This document shows, piece by piece, positions 1 to 7,908 of a stretch of 64,000 nucleotides of DNA. The DNA comes from Streptomyces sp. PsTaAH-137 (GTDB lineage: Bacteria; Actinomycetota; Actinomycetes; Streptomycetales; Streptomycetaceae), in the NCBI RefSeq assembly GCF_003259365.1, contig NZ_QLLY01000008.1, positions 298,351 through 362,350 of the forward strand, written 5' to 3'. Numbering within the stretch: position 1 is the stretch's first letter; each line of letters starts with the position of its first letter. The notes under the pieces are model-generated. The model had not been told where the DNA came from and searched no databases. It saw only the letters and a program-made list of their open reading frames with translations. A program made the position numbers and the translations under genes.

Positions 1-752
1 GCCGCCGCGCCCGCGTACGGCATGTCGCGGTAGAGGGCGGCGCGTTCGATGGCGCTCCAGGTCGTCGAGGTGACGATGTAGAGCGCGGCGGCGAGCGGCA
101 CGTAGGCCACCGAGAAGAGGGTCATGAAGGACATCAGCGGCATGAACTTCGTCATCGCGCCCATGCCCGGCACCTGCGGCTGGTCCGAGGCGGGCGTGGC
201 GGCCGCGGACAGTGCCATCTGCCGCTTGGTGCGCCGGTAGTTGAAGGTCGCCACGGCCGCGACGAGCACGAACAGCGCCACATACACGAGCCCCTGCGCC
301 CCGAACAGCCCGCCGTGCGCGAGCGCGTCCTTGAACCGCCCGCCGAGCGGCGCGGCCCCGAGGGTGTGCCCGAGCAGGCCGTTGGGCTCGCCGCCGATGC
401 TGCCGTTGGAGAACAGGTGGTAGAGCAGGAAGAACGCCGGCATCTGGCACAGCATCGGCAGGCACCCGGAGAGCGGGGACACCTTCTCCTCGCGGTGCAG
501 TTCCATGATCGCCTTCTGGAGCGCCTCAGGGTTCTTCTTGTGCTTCTTGCGCAGCTCGGCGATGCGCGGCTGAAGCTTCAGCCGCTCGCGCTGGCCCCGG
601 GCACCGGCCCGCGACAGGGGATGGACGAGGAGTCGTACGAGCGCGGTGAACAGGACGATCGCGGCGGCGGTCGCCGACGCGTGGAACAGCGGCTGGAGCA
701 GGGTCGCCAAGTGCTCGACGAGGCTGGCGAAAACGGACATGAACGACGACAT
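1..752 (-). CDS. YidC/Oxa1-family membrane protein insertase (C-terminus beyond window)
   Basis: Inserts and folds proteins in the cytoplasmic membrane, with or without the Sec translocon. The reading frame runs from ATG at 752 to the window edge without a stop, so the 3' end is missing. An early hydrophobic segment (about residues 20-45) is followed by a basic cytoplasmic loop with the RIAELRKKHKKNPEAL signature typical of YidC, then hydrophobic segments around LPMLCQMPAFFLLYHLF and FVLVAAVATF. The start is supported by GGAGGG about seven bases upstream. The short N-terminus, without a large periplasmic domain, fits Gram-positive YidC paralogues. A DUF6412 gene lies just upstream, a pairing I recall from other Streptomyces. 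Family is clear; whether this is the main or accessory YidC is not. Confidence 0.9.
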   Translation of the reverse strand, partial: MSSFMSVFASLVEHLATLLQPLFHASATAAAIVLFTALVRLLVHPLSRAGARGQRERLKLQPRIAELRKKHKKNPEALQKAIMELHREEKVSPLSGCLPMLCQMPAFFLLYHLFSNGSIGGEPNGLLGHTLGAAPLGGRFKDALAHGGLFGAQGLVYVALFVLVAAVATFNYRRTKRQMALSAAATPASDQPQVPGMGAMTKFMPLMSFMTLFSVAYVPLAAALYIVTSTTWSAIERAALYRDMPYAGAA

Positions 753-840
753 GGATGAGCCCTCCGGGGGTCTCGTCGTGCCGGAAACGGAAGAGGTTTC
801 GGCGTGACGGACCACAGGCCCGGCAGGAGGAACTGCGAGG

Positions 841-1158
841 TCAGCGGCCCGTCGGGACGAGACGTCCGGGCGCTCGGGGCCGGGTGCGCCCCCGTGCGTC
901 GGGATCGCGCTGCGGCAGGAAGGCGGTGCGGTGCTCGCGGTCCCGCATGGCCGTGCGTACCCGGGTGGGCGGCACGGCGGGCGCGGAGCGCGCGGTGAGC
1001 ACGGAGCAGACGGCGAGCGCGGAGCCCGCGGCGGCGGTCGCGGCGAGCGCGACGGCCCCGGCGAGGCTGCCGGTGTCGACGAGCACGGACTCGACGAGGA
1101 GGAAGAGCAGCAGGGCTGCCGGGCGCAGGGTCGTGGACCACGTACTCGTACGGAACAT
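841..1158 (-). CDS. DUF6412 family small membrane protein
   Basis: A 105-residue protein of unknown function. Residues 10-50 are hydrophobic and probably form one or two membrane helices; the C-terminal third is basic and Pro/Arg rich, with the run TAFLPQRDPDARGRTRPRAP typical of DUF6412. It lies 88 bp upstream of the YidC-like gene on the same strand, so the two may be co-transcribed, suggesting a link to membrane protein handling (inference only). No enzymatic motif is visible. Confidence 0.75.
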   Translation of the reverse strand: MFRTSTWSTTLRPAALLLFLLVESVLVDTGSLAGAVALAATAAAGSALAVCSVLTARSAPAVPPTRVRTAMRDREHRTAFLPQRDPDARGRTRPRAPGRLVPTGR

Positions 1159-1214
1159 GCGCCGCCCTCCTCTCGCTCCTCGGCCTACCGGTCGGCGTCC
1201 TGCCAGTTATACAG

Positions 1215-1742
1215 CTATCCGGCCTCGGTCACGACGGGCTGGAGGAGGCGCCGGGGCGCGAGCAGGGCGCGGCTGACCGGATCGGCGGGGTCGGGGTCGA
1301 GCCCCGCGCCCGGCAGCATCTCGACCTCCTCAAGCGGCACAAGGCCCCCGCAGGCCGGGCAGTCCCCGAGGACGCCGAGCGCCGTCCCGCACACGACGTG
1401 CCGGAACTCACGCATCGGCAGGGCGCCGGGGATGCCCCGTCCCCAGGCGCCGAGCGAGCGCAGCACCGGCCACAGTTCGCGCCCGCGCTCGGTGACGACG
1501 TACTCGTCGCGCGGCGGCGACTCCTGGTAGCGGCGCTTCTCCAGGATCCCGGCGGCGGTGAGGGTCTGGAGGCGGGCGGCGAGGACGGCGCGCGGGATGC
1601 CCAGGTGCACGAGGAAGTCGTTGTAGCGCCGGACGCCGTAGAGGGCGTCGCGCACGACGAGCAGGGTCCAGCGCTCGCCGACGATCTCCAGCGCGCGGGC
1701 GATGGAGCACTCCTGGGTCACGTAGTCCTTGCCGAGAGCCAT
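1215..1742 (-). CDS. HxlR-family winged-helix transcriptional regulator
   Basis: A MarR-like DNA-binding repressor or activator of the HxlR family. The core reads CSIARALEIVGERWTLLVVR, then YNDFL and IPRAVLAARLQTLTAAGIL, the usual HxlR winged helix, in the first 110 residues. A C-terminal extension contains CGTALGVLGDCPACGG, a possible metal-binding cysteine cluster seen in several actinobacterial members. The start at 1742 gives the common MALGKDY N-terminus, but GGAGG lies only one base before it; an ATG at 1760, six bases after a TACGGT -10-like box, is an alternative leaderless start. It is divergent from an MFS exporter across about 110 bp holding two palindromes, so it probably controls that pump. 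Confidence 0.88.
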   Translation of the reverse strand: MALGKDYVTQECSIARALEIVGERWTLLVVRDALYGVRRYNDFLVHLGIPRAVLAARLQTLTAAGILEKRRYQESPPRDEYVVTERGRELWPVLRSLGAWGRGIPGALPMREFRHVVCGTALGVLGDCPACGGLVPLEEVEMLPGAGLDPDPADPVSRALLAPRRLLQPVVTEAG

Positions 1743-1772
1743 GCCTCCCACTCTAGCCATTTCCCGACCGTA

Positions 1773-1789
1773 GGTTCAATGACCGAACC
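1773..1789. promoter_or_regulatory. Inverted repeat, candidate HxlR operator 1
   Basis: GGTTC and GAACC arms separated by seven bases lie in the divergent promoter region of the HxlR regulator and the MFS pump. HxlR proteins bind as dimers to such short palindromes near their own gene. The assignment rests on position and symmetry only. Confidence 0.4.
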
Positions 1790-1818
1790 AACCGTGCTAC
1801 GTTCATCGGGCACGCCAA

Positions 1819-1833
1819 GTTCATTCACTGAAC
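1819..1833. promoter_or_regulatory. Inverted repeat, candidate HxlR operator 2
   Basis: GTTCA and TGAAC arms separated by five bases lie about 20 bp before the MFS start codon. The half-site resembles the first palindrome at 1773-1789, which supports one regulator binding both. Confidence 0.4.
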
Positions 1834-1854
1834 CCACTTCTGGATGGCCGACCC

Positions 1855-3273
1855 ATGTCCCAGCCCGTCCGTACGGAACCCGCACCGGTCCTCGCCCGCC
1901 CCGCGGCGCGCGAGCCCCGCCCGGCCGCCACTCTCGCCGTGACGAGCGCGGCGACCGCGGTGGCCCTGATGACGTACACCGCGCCGATGGTCACGCTCGG
2001 CGACACGGCCGCGTCCCTGCACACCGGCCTGTCCGCGCAGGCCTGGCTCCTGAACGGCACCCCGCTCGGCCTCGCCGCGCTGCTCCTGGTCGCGGGCAGC
2101 CTGGCCGACGACTACGGGCGCCGCCGCGCGTTCCTGCTCGGCACCTTCGCGCTCGGGCTGACGACGGCGCTGGGCGCGCTGGCCCCGAACACCCTGCTGT
2201 TCACGCTCGCCCGGATCGCGCAGGGCGCGGCGTCGGCGGCGATCCTGGCCGCGAGCCTGGGCCTGCTCGTGCACGCCTTCCCGACGCTTTCCGGGCGGAT
2301 CCGGGCGACGGGAGTCTGGGGCGCGTTCGTCAGCGGCGGCATCGCGCTCGGTCCGGTCGTCACGGGTTACGTGTCCCAGGTCGCCGACTGGCGCTGGGCG
2401 TACGGCACGCTCGCGGCGGCCGCGCTGCTCGTCGCCGGTCTGGCCCCGCGCTCGCTCACCGAGTCCCGCTCGCCCCGGGCCGGCCGCCCCGACCTGCCCG
2501 GCGCCCTCACGCTCGGCCTCGCCCTGACCGCACTGCTCGCCGCGCTGACGCTGGGCCGCGACGGGTGGCTGCGGGTGCCGGTCGGCGCTCTGCTGGCGGC
2601 GACGGTGGTGCTCCTCGCGGTGTTCGTCGCCGTGGAGCACAAGGGCTCCACCCCCATGCTGGACCTGAGCCTCCTGCGCCGCCCGCTCTTCCTGGCCTCG
2701 ACGACCGGCGCCTTCTTCACGGGCCTCTCGGTCATCGCGCTCTTCAGCTACGTCCCGACGCTGGTCCAGCGCACGATGGGGCTGACGCCCATGGACACGG
2801 CGATCCTGCTGGTGCTCTGGTCCGGCGCCGGCTTCACGGTGGCCCTCCAGGCGCGCCGCCTGTCCGGCCGGGTCTCCCCGCGCCATCAACTGGCCGTAGG
2901 TTTCGCCCTGCACGCGGCGGCCGCGCTGACCCTCCTGGGCGCGGCGGGCTCGGCCCACTGGCCCCGCCTCCTCCCCGGCCTGCTCCTCTCCGGCATCGGC
3001 AGCGGCCTCCTCAACGCGGCGCTGCCACTCCTCGCCGTGGAGTCGGTCCCGCAGGGCCGCGCCGCCATGGGCTCGGGCGCCAGCAACACGGCCCGCTACA
3101 TAGGCTCAGCGGCAGGCGTCTCCCTGACAATCGCCCTGGCCACCTCCGGAGGAACCTCCGCCCACGCCCTGTCGAAGGGCATGAACACGTCCCTGATCGT
3201 CTCGGCGACGCTGGCGGTGGCGGCGGGTGCGCTGCTGCTGACCTTGCGGGAGCGCCGTTCCAGCACGCCTTGA
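1855..3273 (+). CDS. MFS transporter, DHA2-like drug efflux type
   Basis: A 472-residue proton-coupled membrane transporter. About 14 hydrophobic segments follow a 30-residue Ala/Pro-rich N-terminus. The loop 2-3 motif appears as GSLADDYGRRRAFLLG, the segment after helix 4 has RIAQGAASAAILAASLGLL, and the motif-C-like GVWGAFVSGGIALGPVVTG is typical of DHA antiporters. It is divergent from an HxlR regulator with two palindromes between them, an arrangement common for inducible multidrug pumps. The ribosome binding site is weak. Substrate cannot be read from the sequence. Confidence 0.88.
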   Translation: MSQPVRTEPAPVLARPAAREPRPAATLAVTSAATAVALMTYTAPMVTLGDTAASLHTGLSAQAWLLNGTPLGLAALLLVAGSLADDYGRRRAFLLGTFALGLTTALGALAPNTLLFTLARIAQGAASAAILAASLGLLVHAFPTLSGRIRATGVWGAFVSGGIALGPVVTGYVSQVADWRWAYGTLAAAALLVAGLAPRSLTESRSPRAGRPDLPGALTLGLALTALLAALTLGRDGWLRVPVGALLAATVVLLAVFVAVEHKGSTPMLDLSLLRRPLFLASTTGAFFTGLSVIALFSYVPTLVQRTMGLTPMDTAILLVLWSGAGFTVALQARRLSGRVSPRHQLAVGFALHAAAALTLLGAAGSAHWPRLLPGLLLSGIGSGLLNAALPLLAVESVPQGRAAMGSGASNTARYIGSAAGVSLTIALATSGGTSAHALSKGMNTSLIVSATLAVAAGALLLTLRERRSSTP

Positions 3274-3277
3274 GTGC

Positions 3278-3524
3278 GGCTGGTCGCGCAGTTCCCCGCG
3301 CCCCTGAAAACCAGTTCGTCACGCGCGGCTCTCGTCGTGGCTGGTCGCGCAGTTCCCCGCGCCCCTGAAGGCCGCGCTTCGCGCGCCTTCCCCTGAGCGA
3401 GCGAAGCTCGCTTCAGGGGCGCGGGGAACTGCGCGAGAAGCGGCCACCGGGCCGCACGTAGCAACGAACCCCCCGTGGGGCAGACGCCGATCTTCCAGGG
3501 GCGCGGGGAACTGCGCGACCAGCC
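3278..3524. repeat. Cluster of four dispersed Streptomyces repeats, two direct then two inverted
   Basis: The unit GGCTGGTCGCGCAGTTCCCC followed by GCGCCCCTGA occurs at 3278-3307 and 3339-3368, and in reverse complement at 3413-3440 and 3495-3524. The same unit recurs near 36.2 kb and 62.1 kb. Facing copies can pair into long hairpins between the convergent MFS (+) and symporter (-) genes, so the cluster may end transcription from both sides. There is no coding gene in this interval. Confidence 0.8.
3390..3419. terminator. Hairpin inside repeat cluster
   Basis: The arms CCCCTGAGCGAGC and GCTCGCTTCAGGGG, around a GAA loop, pair with one bulged T. It sits between two convergent genes and probably acts as a bidirectional terminator. 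Confidence 0.5.
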
Positions 3525-3537
3525 CCCACCGGACGTG

Positions 3538-5025
3538 TCACCCGCCCACCGGATCCCGGGCGAGCACATCGCGGTCCAGTCGTGCATCCCGATCAGCCGG
3601 ACGCACGTACGTCACCACCAAAGTCACCCCAAGATTCAACGCCAGAGCCACAATCCCCGCGTTCACCCCCCACACCGGATCCCGTCCACTGAACACCAGC
3701 CCGCACACAACCCCCACCCCCACCACAACCCCACTCAACGCCCCCACCAGACTCAACCGCCGCCACATCAACCCCACCAACAACATCGGCACCAACTGCG
3801 CCATCCCCTCATAGGAAATGAGAGACAGCCGCACCAAGGTGTTCGGCGCCGAGTAGGTCAGCACCAGCGCAAGCGCCCCGGCGACCACCACGACCACCTG
3901 CGACCACGTCTTCTGCGCCGAGGAGGACTCCCGCCACCGCGGAACGAGCGAGAACACGCTGCTCCCCCACATCGTGCCGATGACCAGCATGAACACCGCC
4001 ATGGGCACGATGGACGAGAGCGCGGCCGCGACCCCGATGATCCCGACGGCCCAGGCCGGCAGCGAATCGACGACGAGCTTGAACAGCGCCAGATTGGAGT
4101 CGGCCCCGGTCAGCCCGGGCACGACGAACAGCGCGGCCATCCCGAGCAGCATCGGCACGAACAGCAGGACGTTGTACGCGGGCAGCCAGATGGCGTTGCG
4201 CCGCAGCCCGTCGGCGCTGCGCGCCCCCAGATACCCGGCGACGGTGGTCGGGAAGATGACGACGGTAAGGGCGTTCAGAAACGTCGTCGTGGCGAACCAG
4301 CCCTCCCCGTAAGGCGACCCCCCGCTCCCCGGCAGCGTCAGCCACGCGCTCTTCTCGTCGACGAGCCGCCCGAGGAAGTCCCCGTACCCGTCGAAGTAGT
4401 GCACGGGCACATACAGCGCGAGGAACGCCAGCGTGACGATGACGAGCAGGTCCTTGAGCACGGACACCCACGCACTGCCGCGCAGCCCGCTCACGACCAC
4501 GAACACCGTGGTGACGGCGAACCCGATGAAATAGGCCCAGTTGAGGCTGATGGCACCGTACGAGATCGTCGACACGACCACGCCCATCCCCGTGATCTGC
4601 AACTGGATGTACGGCAGCAGGAAGACGGTGACGAGCACCGCCACCGCGGCGCCGACCCACGGCCGCCCGTACCGGTGGGCCACCATGTCGGTGATGGACA
4701 CGAGCCCGTGCTGCCGCGCGTAGGACCACAGCATCGGCCCGACCACATACCCGACGGCGTACCCGCAGGACATGTACGCGACGACGTAGAGCACCGGGGC
4801 GCCGAAGTTGTAGCCCCACCCGGCGGCCCCGAGATAGCTGAAGCTCGTATACCCCTCGCCCGCCATCAGCACCCAGATGAACACGGCCCCGAGCGACCGC
4901 CCGCCCACCGACCACTCGGCGAGCCCACCGCCGCCGCCCCTGCCGCGCACGGCGAGCAGCCCGAGGGCGACGGTGGCGACCATGAAGACGCCGAAGAGCG
5001 TCGTGGCGACGGCTCCGTCACTCAT
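3538..5025 (-). CDS. Sodium:solute symporter (SSS family)
   Basis: A 495-residue Na+-coupled uptake carrier with about 13 hydrophobic segments. Family hallmarks are the early WSVGGRSLG, the GEGYTSFSYLGAAGWGY region, GYVVGPMLWSYAR, and the long mid-protein run ending in LSSIVPMAVFMLVIGTMWGSS. It resembles monocarboxylate-type SSS proteins, but the substrate is not certain. The start at 5025 is chosen because ATGAGTGA overlaps the stop of the DUF3311 gene, giving translational coupling; a start further upstream at 5052 would run into that gene. DUF3311 proteins commonly accompany this symporter subfamily. Confidence 0.88.
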   Translation of the reverse strand: MSDGAVATTLFGVFMVATVALGLLAVRGRGGGGGLAEWSVGGRSLGAVFIWVLMAGEGYTSFSYLGAAGWGYNFGAPVLYVVAYMSCGYAVGYVVGPMLWSYARQHGLVSITDMVAHRYGRPWVGAAVAVLVTVFLLPYIQLQITGMGVVVSTISYGAISLNWAYFIGFAVTTVFVVVSGLRGSAWVSVLKDLLVIVTLAFLALYVPVHYFDGYGDFLGRLVDEKSAWLTLPGSGGSPYGEGWFATTTFLNALTVVIFPTTVAGYLGARSADGLRRNAIWLPAYNVLLFVPMLLGMAALFVVPGLTGADSNLALFKLVVDSLPAWAVGIIGVAAALSSIVPMAVFMLVIGTMWGSSVFSLVPRWRESSSAQKTWSQVVVVVAGALALVLTYSAPNTLVRLSLISYEGMAQLVPMLLVGLMWRRLSLVGALSGVVVGVGVVCGLVFSGRDPVWGVNAGIVALALNLGVTLVVTYVRPADRDARLDRDVLARDPVGG

Positions 5026-5224
5026 GCCCGGCCCCCTTGTGCCTCCGGTCACCGCGCCACGTCAGCCACACCGCGACCGGCGTGAGCAGCGTCGCCGCGA
5101 GCAGCCACACGAACAGGAACGGCAGCCCGAGCAGCACGGGCTCGACCCGGTTCACGAACGGGAGCGCTCCGATGTACAGCACGAAGGGCACGAGGAGCCA
5201 GAGCAGATGAGGCCGTTTGATCAC
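5018..5224 (-). CDS. DUF3311 small membrane protein, symporter partner
   Basis: A 68-residue protein starting at GTG, MIKRPHLLWLLVPFVLY, with two hydrophobic segments (about residues 8-24 and 35-55) separated by PFVNRVEPVLLGLPFLF, the conserved DUF3311 core. Its stop overlaps the symporter ATG by eight bases, so the two are translated together and it is probably an accessory subunit or chaperone of the symporter. It lies 11 bp downstream of the sortase gene. Confidence 0.82.
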   Translation of the reverse strand: MIKRPHLLWLLVPFVLYIGALPFVNRVEPVLLGLPFLFVWLLAATLLTPVAVWLTWRGDRRHKGAGHE

Positions 5225-5235
5225 GGGGACGGAGC

Positions 5236-6084
5236 CTATCGGGGCGTCATCCGGCTCAGCTTCCCCCACACCACGAGCCGGTACCGGGAGGTGAACTCGG
5301 GGGTGCAGGTGGTGAGCGTGATGTAGTACCCGGGCTCCTTGTACCCGGCCGACGGCACGACCCGGCTGCGCGGCACCGGATTGATCACGCCGCCGTCGGA
5401 CGCCGAGGTCTGCGCGAGCATCTTGTCGACGACGTACGTGTACGTGGCGCTCTTGGTCTGCACGGAGACCGTGTCGCCGCGGCGCAGCCGGTTGATGTAG
5501 CGGAACGGTTCCCCGTGCGTGTTCCGATGCCCGGCCAACGCGAAGTTCCCGGCGCCGCCGGGCTGGGCGGTGCCCGGGTAGTGGCCGACGTAACCGTGGT
5601 TGAGGACGTTCGGCTTGCTGATCCCCTGCGCAACGGGCGCCCGCAGCCCGAGGCGCGGGATGGAGATGATCGCGTACGCCTGGTCGTAGGAGGGGCGGGG
5701 CGCGGCGGCCACCGTGCCCCGCCCGGACCGCCGCTGCCCGGAGCCGCCGCTCACGTCGGGGTCGTCGCCGTCCTCGGCGCCCGGAGCGGATGGCTCGGCC
5801 TCGGTCCCGGCACCGCCTCCGCCGGAGGGTTCCCGCCCCTGCTGCCATTGATGTTCGAGGGACTGCACCTGGCGCTCGGCCCCGGCCCTGGCCTGCCGGT
5901 TGGTCCACCACAGCTGATGCACGACGAGCAGCAGCAGGATCAGCCCGAAGGTGACGGCGACCTCGGCGCCGCCCCACAGCACGCGGACGCCCAGCGGCCG
6001 GGCAGGGCGCCCCTGCGCCACGACCTGCGGCCTGCTGCCCGGTCCTCTGTCCGCTCTGCTGTCCGTACGCGTACGTTGCGGCAC
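5236..6084 (-). CDS. Class E sortase
   Basis: A cell-surface transpeptidase that cleaves sorting signals (usually LAXTG in Streptomyces) and attaches proteins to peptidoglycan. One membrane helix near residues 40-58 is followed by a Pro/Gly/Glu-rich linker (80-130) and the sortase domain (131-282). Catalytic residues visible are His186 in AGHRNTH, Cys260 in TLTTCTP, and Arg267 or Arg269 in FTSRYR. The GTG start at 6084 is a judgement: longer versions would overlap the promoter and start of the divergent SEC-C gene. Downstream genes are a DUF3311/symporter pair 11 bp away. No LAXTG substrate gene is visible in the window. Confidence 0.87.
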   Translation of the reverse strand: MPQRTRTDSRADRGPGSRPQVVAQGRPARPLGVRVLWGGAEVAVTFGLILLLLVVHQLWWTNRQARAGAERQVQSLEHQWQQGREPSGGGGAGTEAEPSAPGAEDGDDPDVSGGSGQRRSGRGTVAAAPRPSYDQAYAIISIPRLGLRAPVAQGISKPNVLNHGYVGHYPGTAQPGGAGNFALAGHRNTHGEPFRYINRLRRGDTVSVQTKSATYTYVVDKMLAQTSASDGGVINPVPRSRVVPSAGYKEPGYYITLTTCTPEFTSRYRLVVWGKLSRMTPR

Positions 6085-6268
6085 GCGCGCAAGATAGATC
6101 GCGGCGCTCCAACTAGCCAGAGCCAAGCCCGAACAGCTTCGCCCGGCCGGGACCGTGGCGCGGCCTCGGTGCCCCGGCGCGGAGCGCACACCGCGAACAG
6201 CCGTGCACAACGCCTCGCGCCCGATCCGGACGGTCCGCCTTGCGGATTCCGGCAGTACGGTGTCCCTC

Positions 6269-7303
6269 ATGCGCCCCGACACGCCTGCCACGCCCGCCGA
6301 GAACGACCGTGCCGACCACGTAGCGGAAGCCGAGCGTCTGGAACGCACGGCGGACATGTACCCCGAGGACGCGGAGCCGCTGCTCCTCCAGGCCGCGGCC
6401 CACTACGAACTCGCCGACGACCGCGAGCGCGCCACGACCCTCTACGACGGCCTGCTCGCCGCGCCGGACGTCCACGACCCGTCCCTGATCCGCGCCCTCA
6501 AGGCCGCGAACCTGTGGGAGTACGGCCACGAGGCGGAGGCCAACGCCATCATCACGGGCCTGCGCACCACCGCTCCGCGCTCCCCGGCGCCGTGGGTGAT
6601 CGTCGCGGAGTCCCTGGAGCAGCACGACGAGCTGGAACAGGCCCACGAGACCTTCACCGAGGCCCTCGAACTCCTCGTCCCGGCGTCGGAGCGCGAGTCG
6701 GGCGTCCCCCTCGCCAAGCACCCCCTCCTCCTGGGCCGGCACCGGGTCCGCCGCCTCCTCGGCACCCCGCACGACGAGTGGGACGCCCTCGCCGACCAGG
6801 CCAACCGCACCCCGGTCTCCCTCGACGAACTCCACGACCCCAAGCGCCTGTGGGCCCTCGGCTCGGAAAACCCGGCAGAACTCCAGGCCGAGATCTCCCG
6901 CCTCCGCGCCGAACTGGGCACCTACCGCGAGGCCCTGTCCCGCCCGTTCCCGGTGGCGGTCCTGCACTGGCCGTCGACGGAATACGCGGAACTGATCGCG
7001 GCGTACCCGAGCCTGACCTCGGAATACCCCTCCTACGAGGCCCACTTGGCGTCGATAGAGGATTCCCTCCGCGAACTGTCAGCCTCCGGCACGGCCAACC
7101 TGGGCATCGTCACGGGCACGGTCCCGTCCTACGAGGCCTTCGCGGCGTCGGAGGCGTCGTCCCCGACGGACGCGTCGCTCCTCCCGCAGTACGCGACGAC
7201 GCTGGCGGCGCGGGGGCGGGCGGTGGCTTGGCCTCCGGCTGCGGATGGGGCGTGCTGGTGCGGGTCGGGGGCGGCTTATTCGGGGTGCCACGGCGGCGCC
7301 TGA
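6269..7303 (+). CDS. TPR-like protein with C-terminal SEC-C motif
   Basis: A 344-residue protein of unknown exact role. Residues about 15-150 contain helical repeats of the TPR kind (YPEDAEPLLLQAAAHYEL; ALKAANLWEYGHEAEANAI; ESLEQHDELEQAHETFTEAL). The last 15 residues, CWCGSGAAYSGCHGG, are a SEC-C zinc motif, also found at the end of SecA and many small actinobacterial proteins. The ATG at 6269 is used because upstream residues have non-coding composition. It marks the last ordinary gene before the accessory island. Confidence 0.8.
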   Translation: MRPDTPATPAENDRADHVAEAERLERTADMYPEDAEPLLLQAAAHYELADDRERATTLYDGLLAAPDVHDPSLIRALKAANLWEYGHEAEANAIITGLRTTAPRSPAPWVIVAESLEQHDELEQAHETFTEALELLVPASERESGVPLAKHPLLLGRHRVRRLLGTPHDEWDALADQANRTPVSLDELHDPKRLWALGSENPAELQAEISRLRAELGTYREALSRPFPVAVLHWPSTEYAELIAAYPSLTSEYPSYEAHLASIEDSLRELSASGTANLGIVTGTVPSYEAFAASEASSPTDASLLPQYATTLAARGRAVAWPPAADGACWCGSGAAYSGCHGGA

Positions 7304-7352
7304 AAGCCGGTCCGTCCGACATCCGGCGGGGCTCCTTCGGCACAATGCCGAT

Positions 7353-7829
7353 GTGTCCCGCCCCGTTCCTTCCTCCGCCTCCGTCTCGGCCCGGATGAGC
7401 CGCCAGGTCTCCCGCGACACCGCGCCCGAGCTTGCGGTCCGCCGCCTCCTCCACGCGGCGGGCCTGCGCTACCGCCTGAACGTCCCGGTCCCAGGCATAC
7501 GGCGCCGCACCATCGACATCACCTTCGGCAAGGACCGAATCGCGGTCTTCATGGACGGCTGCTTCTGGCACGGCTGCCCGCAGCACGCCACACAGCCGAA
7601 GTCCAACGCCGACTGGTGGCGGACCAAGCTCGACAAGAACATGACCCGCGACCACGAGACCACACGCCACCTGGAGGAGTCGGGCTGGACCGTGCTCCGG
7701 TTCTGGGAGCACGAGGATCCGACCGACGTGGCACAGGTCATCGCCGACGTACGGAAATCAGCAGGACGATCGCCTGACAGCGGCGTCTCCGGGTCGCAGC
7801 CCGGTAACGGTGCGCCAGAGCCGCAATGA
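7353..7829 (+). CDS. Very-short-patch-repair (Vsr) endonuclease 1
   Basis: A nicking endonuclease that recognises T:G mismatches left by deamination of 5-methylcytosine. The protein (158 aa from GTG at 7353; an ATG at 7395 is an alternative) carries SRDTAPELAVRRLL, the RRTIDITF aspartate, IAVFMDGCFWHGCPQH and GWTVLRFWEHE, the standard Vsr order. It lacks the usual N-terminal R-S-x-x-M-x-x-I stretch that the second copy at 13381 has. It stands 79 bp upstream of the GHKL ATPase on the same strand and far from the only m5C methylase of the locus, at 13837-15036. The C-terminal 25 residues look disordered. Confidence 0.88.
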   Translation: MSRPVPSSASVSARMSRQVSRDTAPELAVRRLLHAAGLRYRLNVPVPGIRRRTIDITFGKDRIAVFMDGCFWHGCPQHATQPKSNADWWRTKLDKNMTRDHETTRHLEESGWTVLRFWEHEDPTDVAQVIADVRKSAGRSPDSGVSGSQPGNGAPEPQ

Positions 7830-7878
7830 GGACTTACGCCCGCTTGTCCGCTCCGTGCTCTACCGTCACCATTGATCG

Positions 7879-7890
7879 TACAAGTTTGTA
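7879..7890. promoter_or_regulatory. Short palindrome before the GHKL ATPase operon
   Basis: TACAAGTTTGTA has TACAA/TTGTA arms around GT, 18 bp upstream of the ATPase start, in a locally AT-richer stretch that probably holds the operon promoter. It may be an operator for a controller protein; no regulator has been tied to it. Confidence 0.35.
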
Positions 7891-7908
7891 GTTACACGAG
7901 GCGAGGCA

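Noticed and set aside
1398..3368. Long plus-strand frame of 656 codons
   Set aside because: It is an Arg/Pro/Gly-rich shadow of the HxlR gene on the other strand and the MFS gene in another frame, with no domain.
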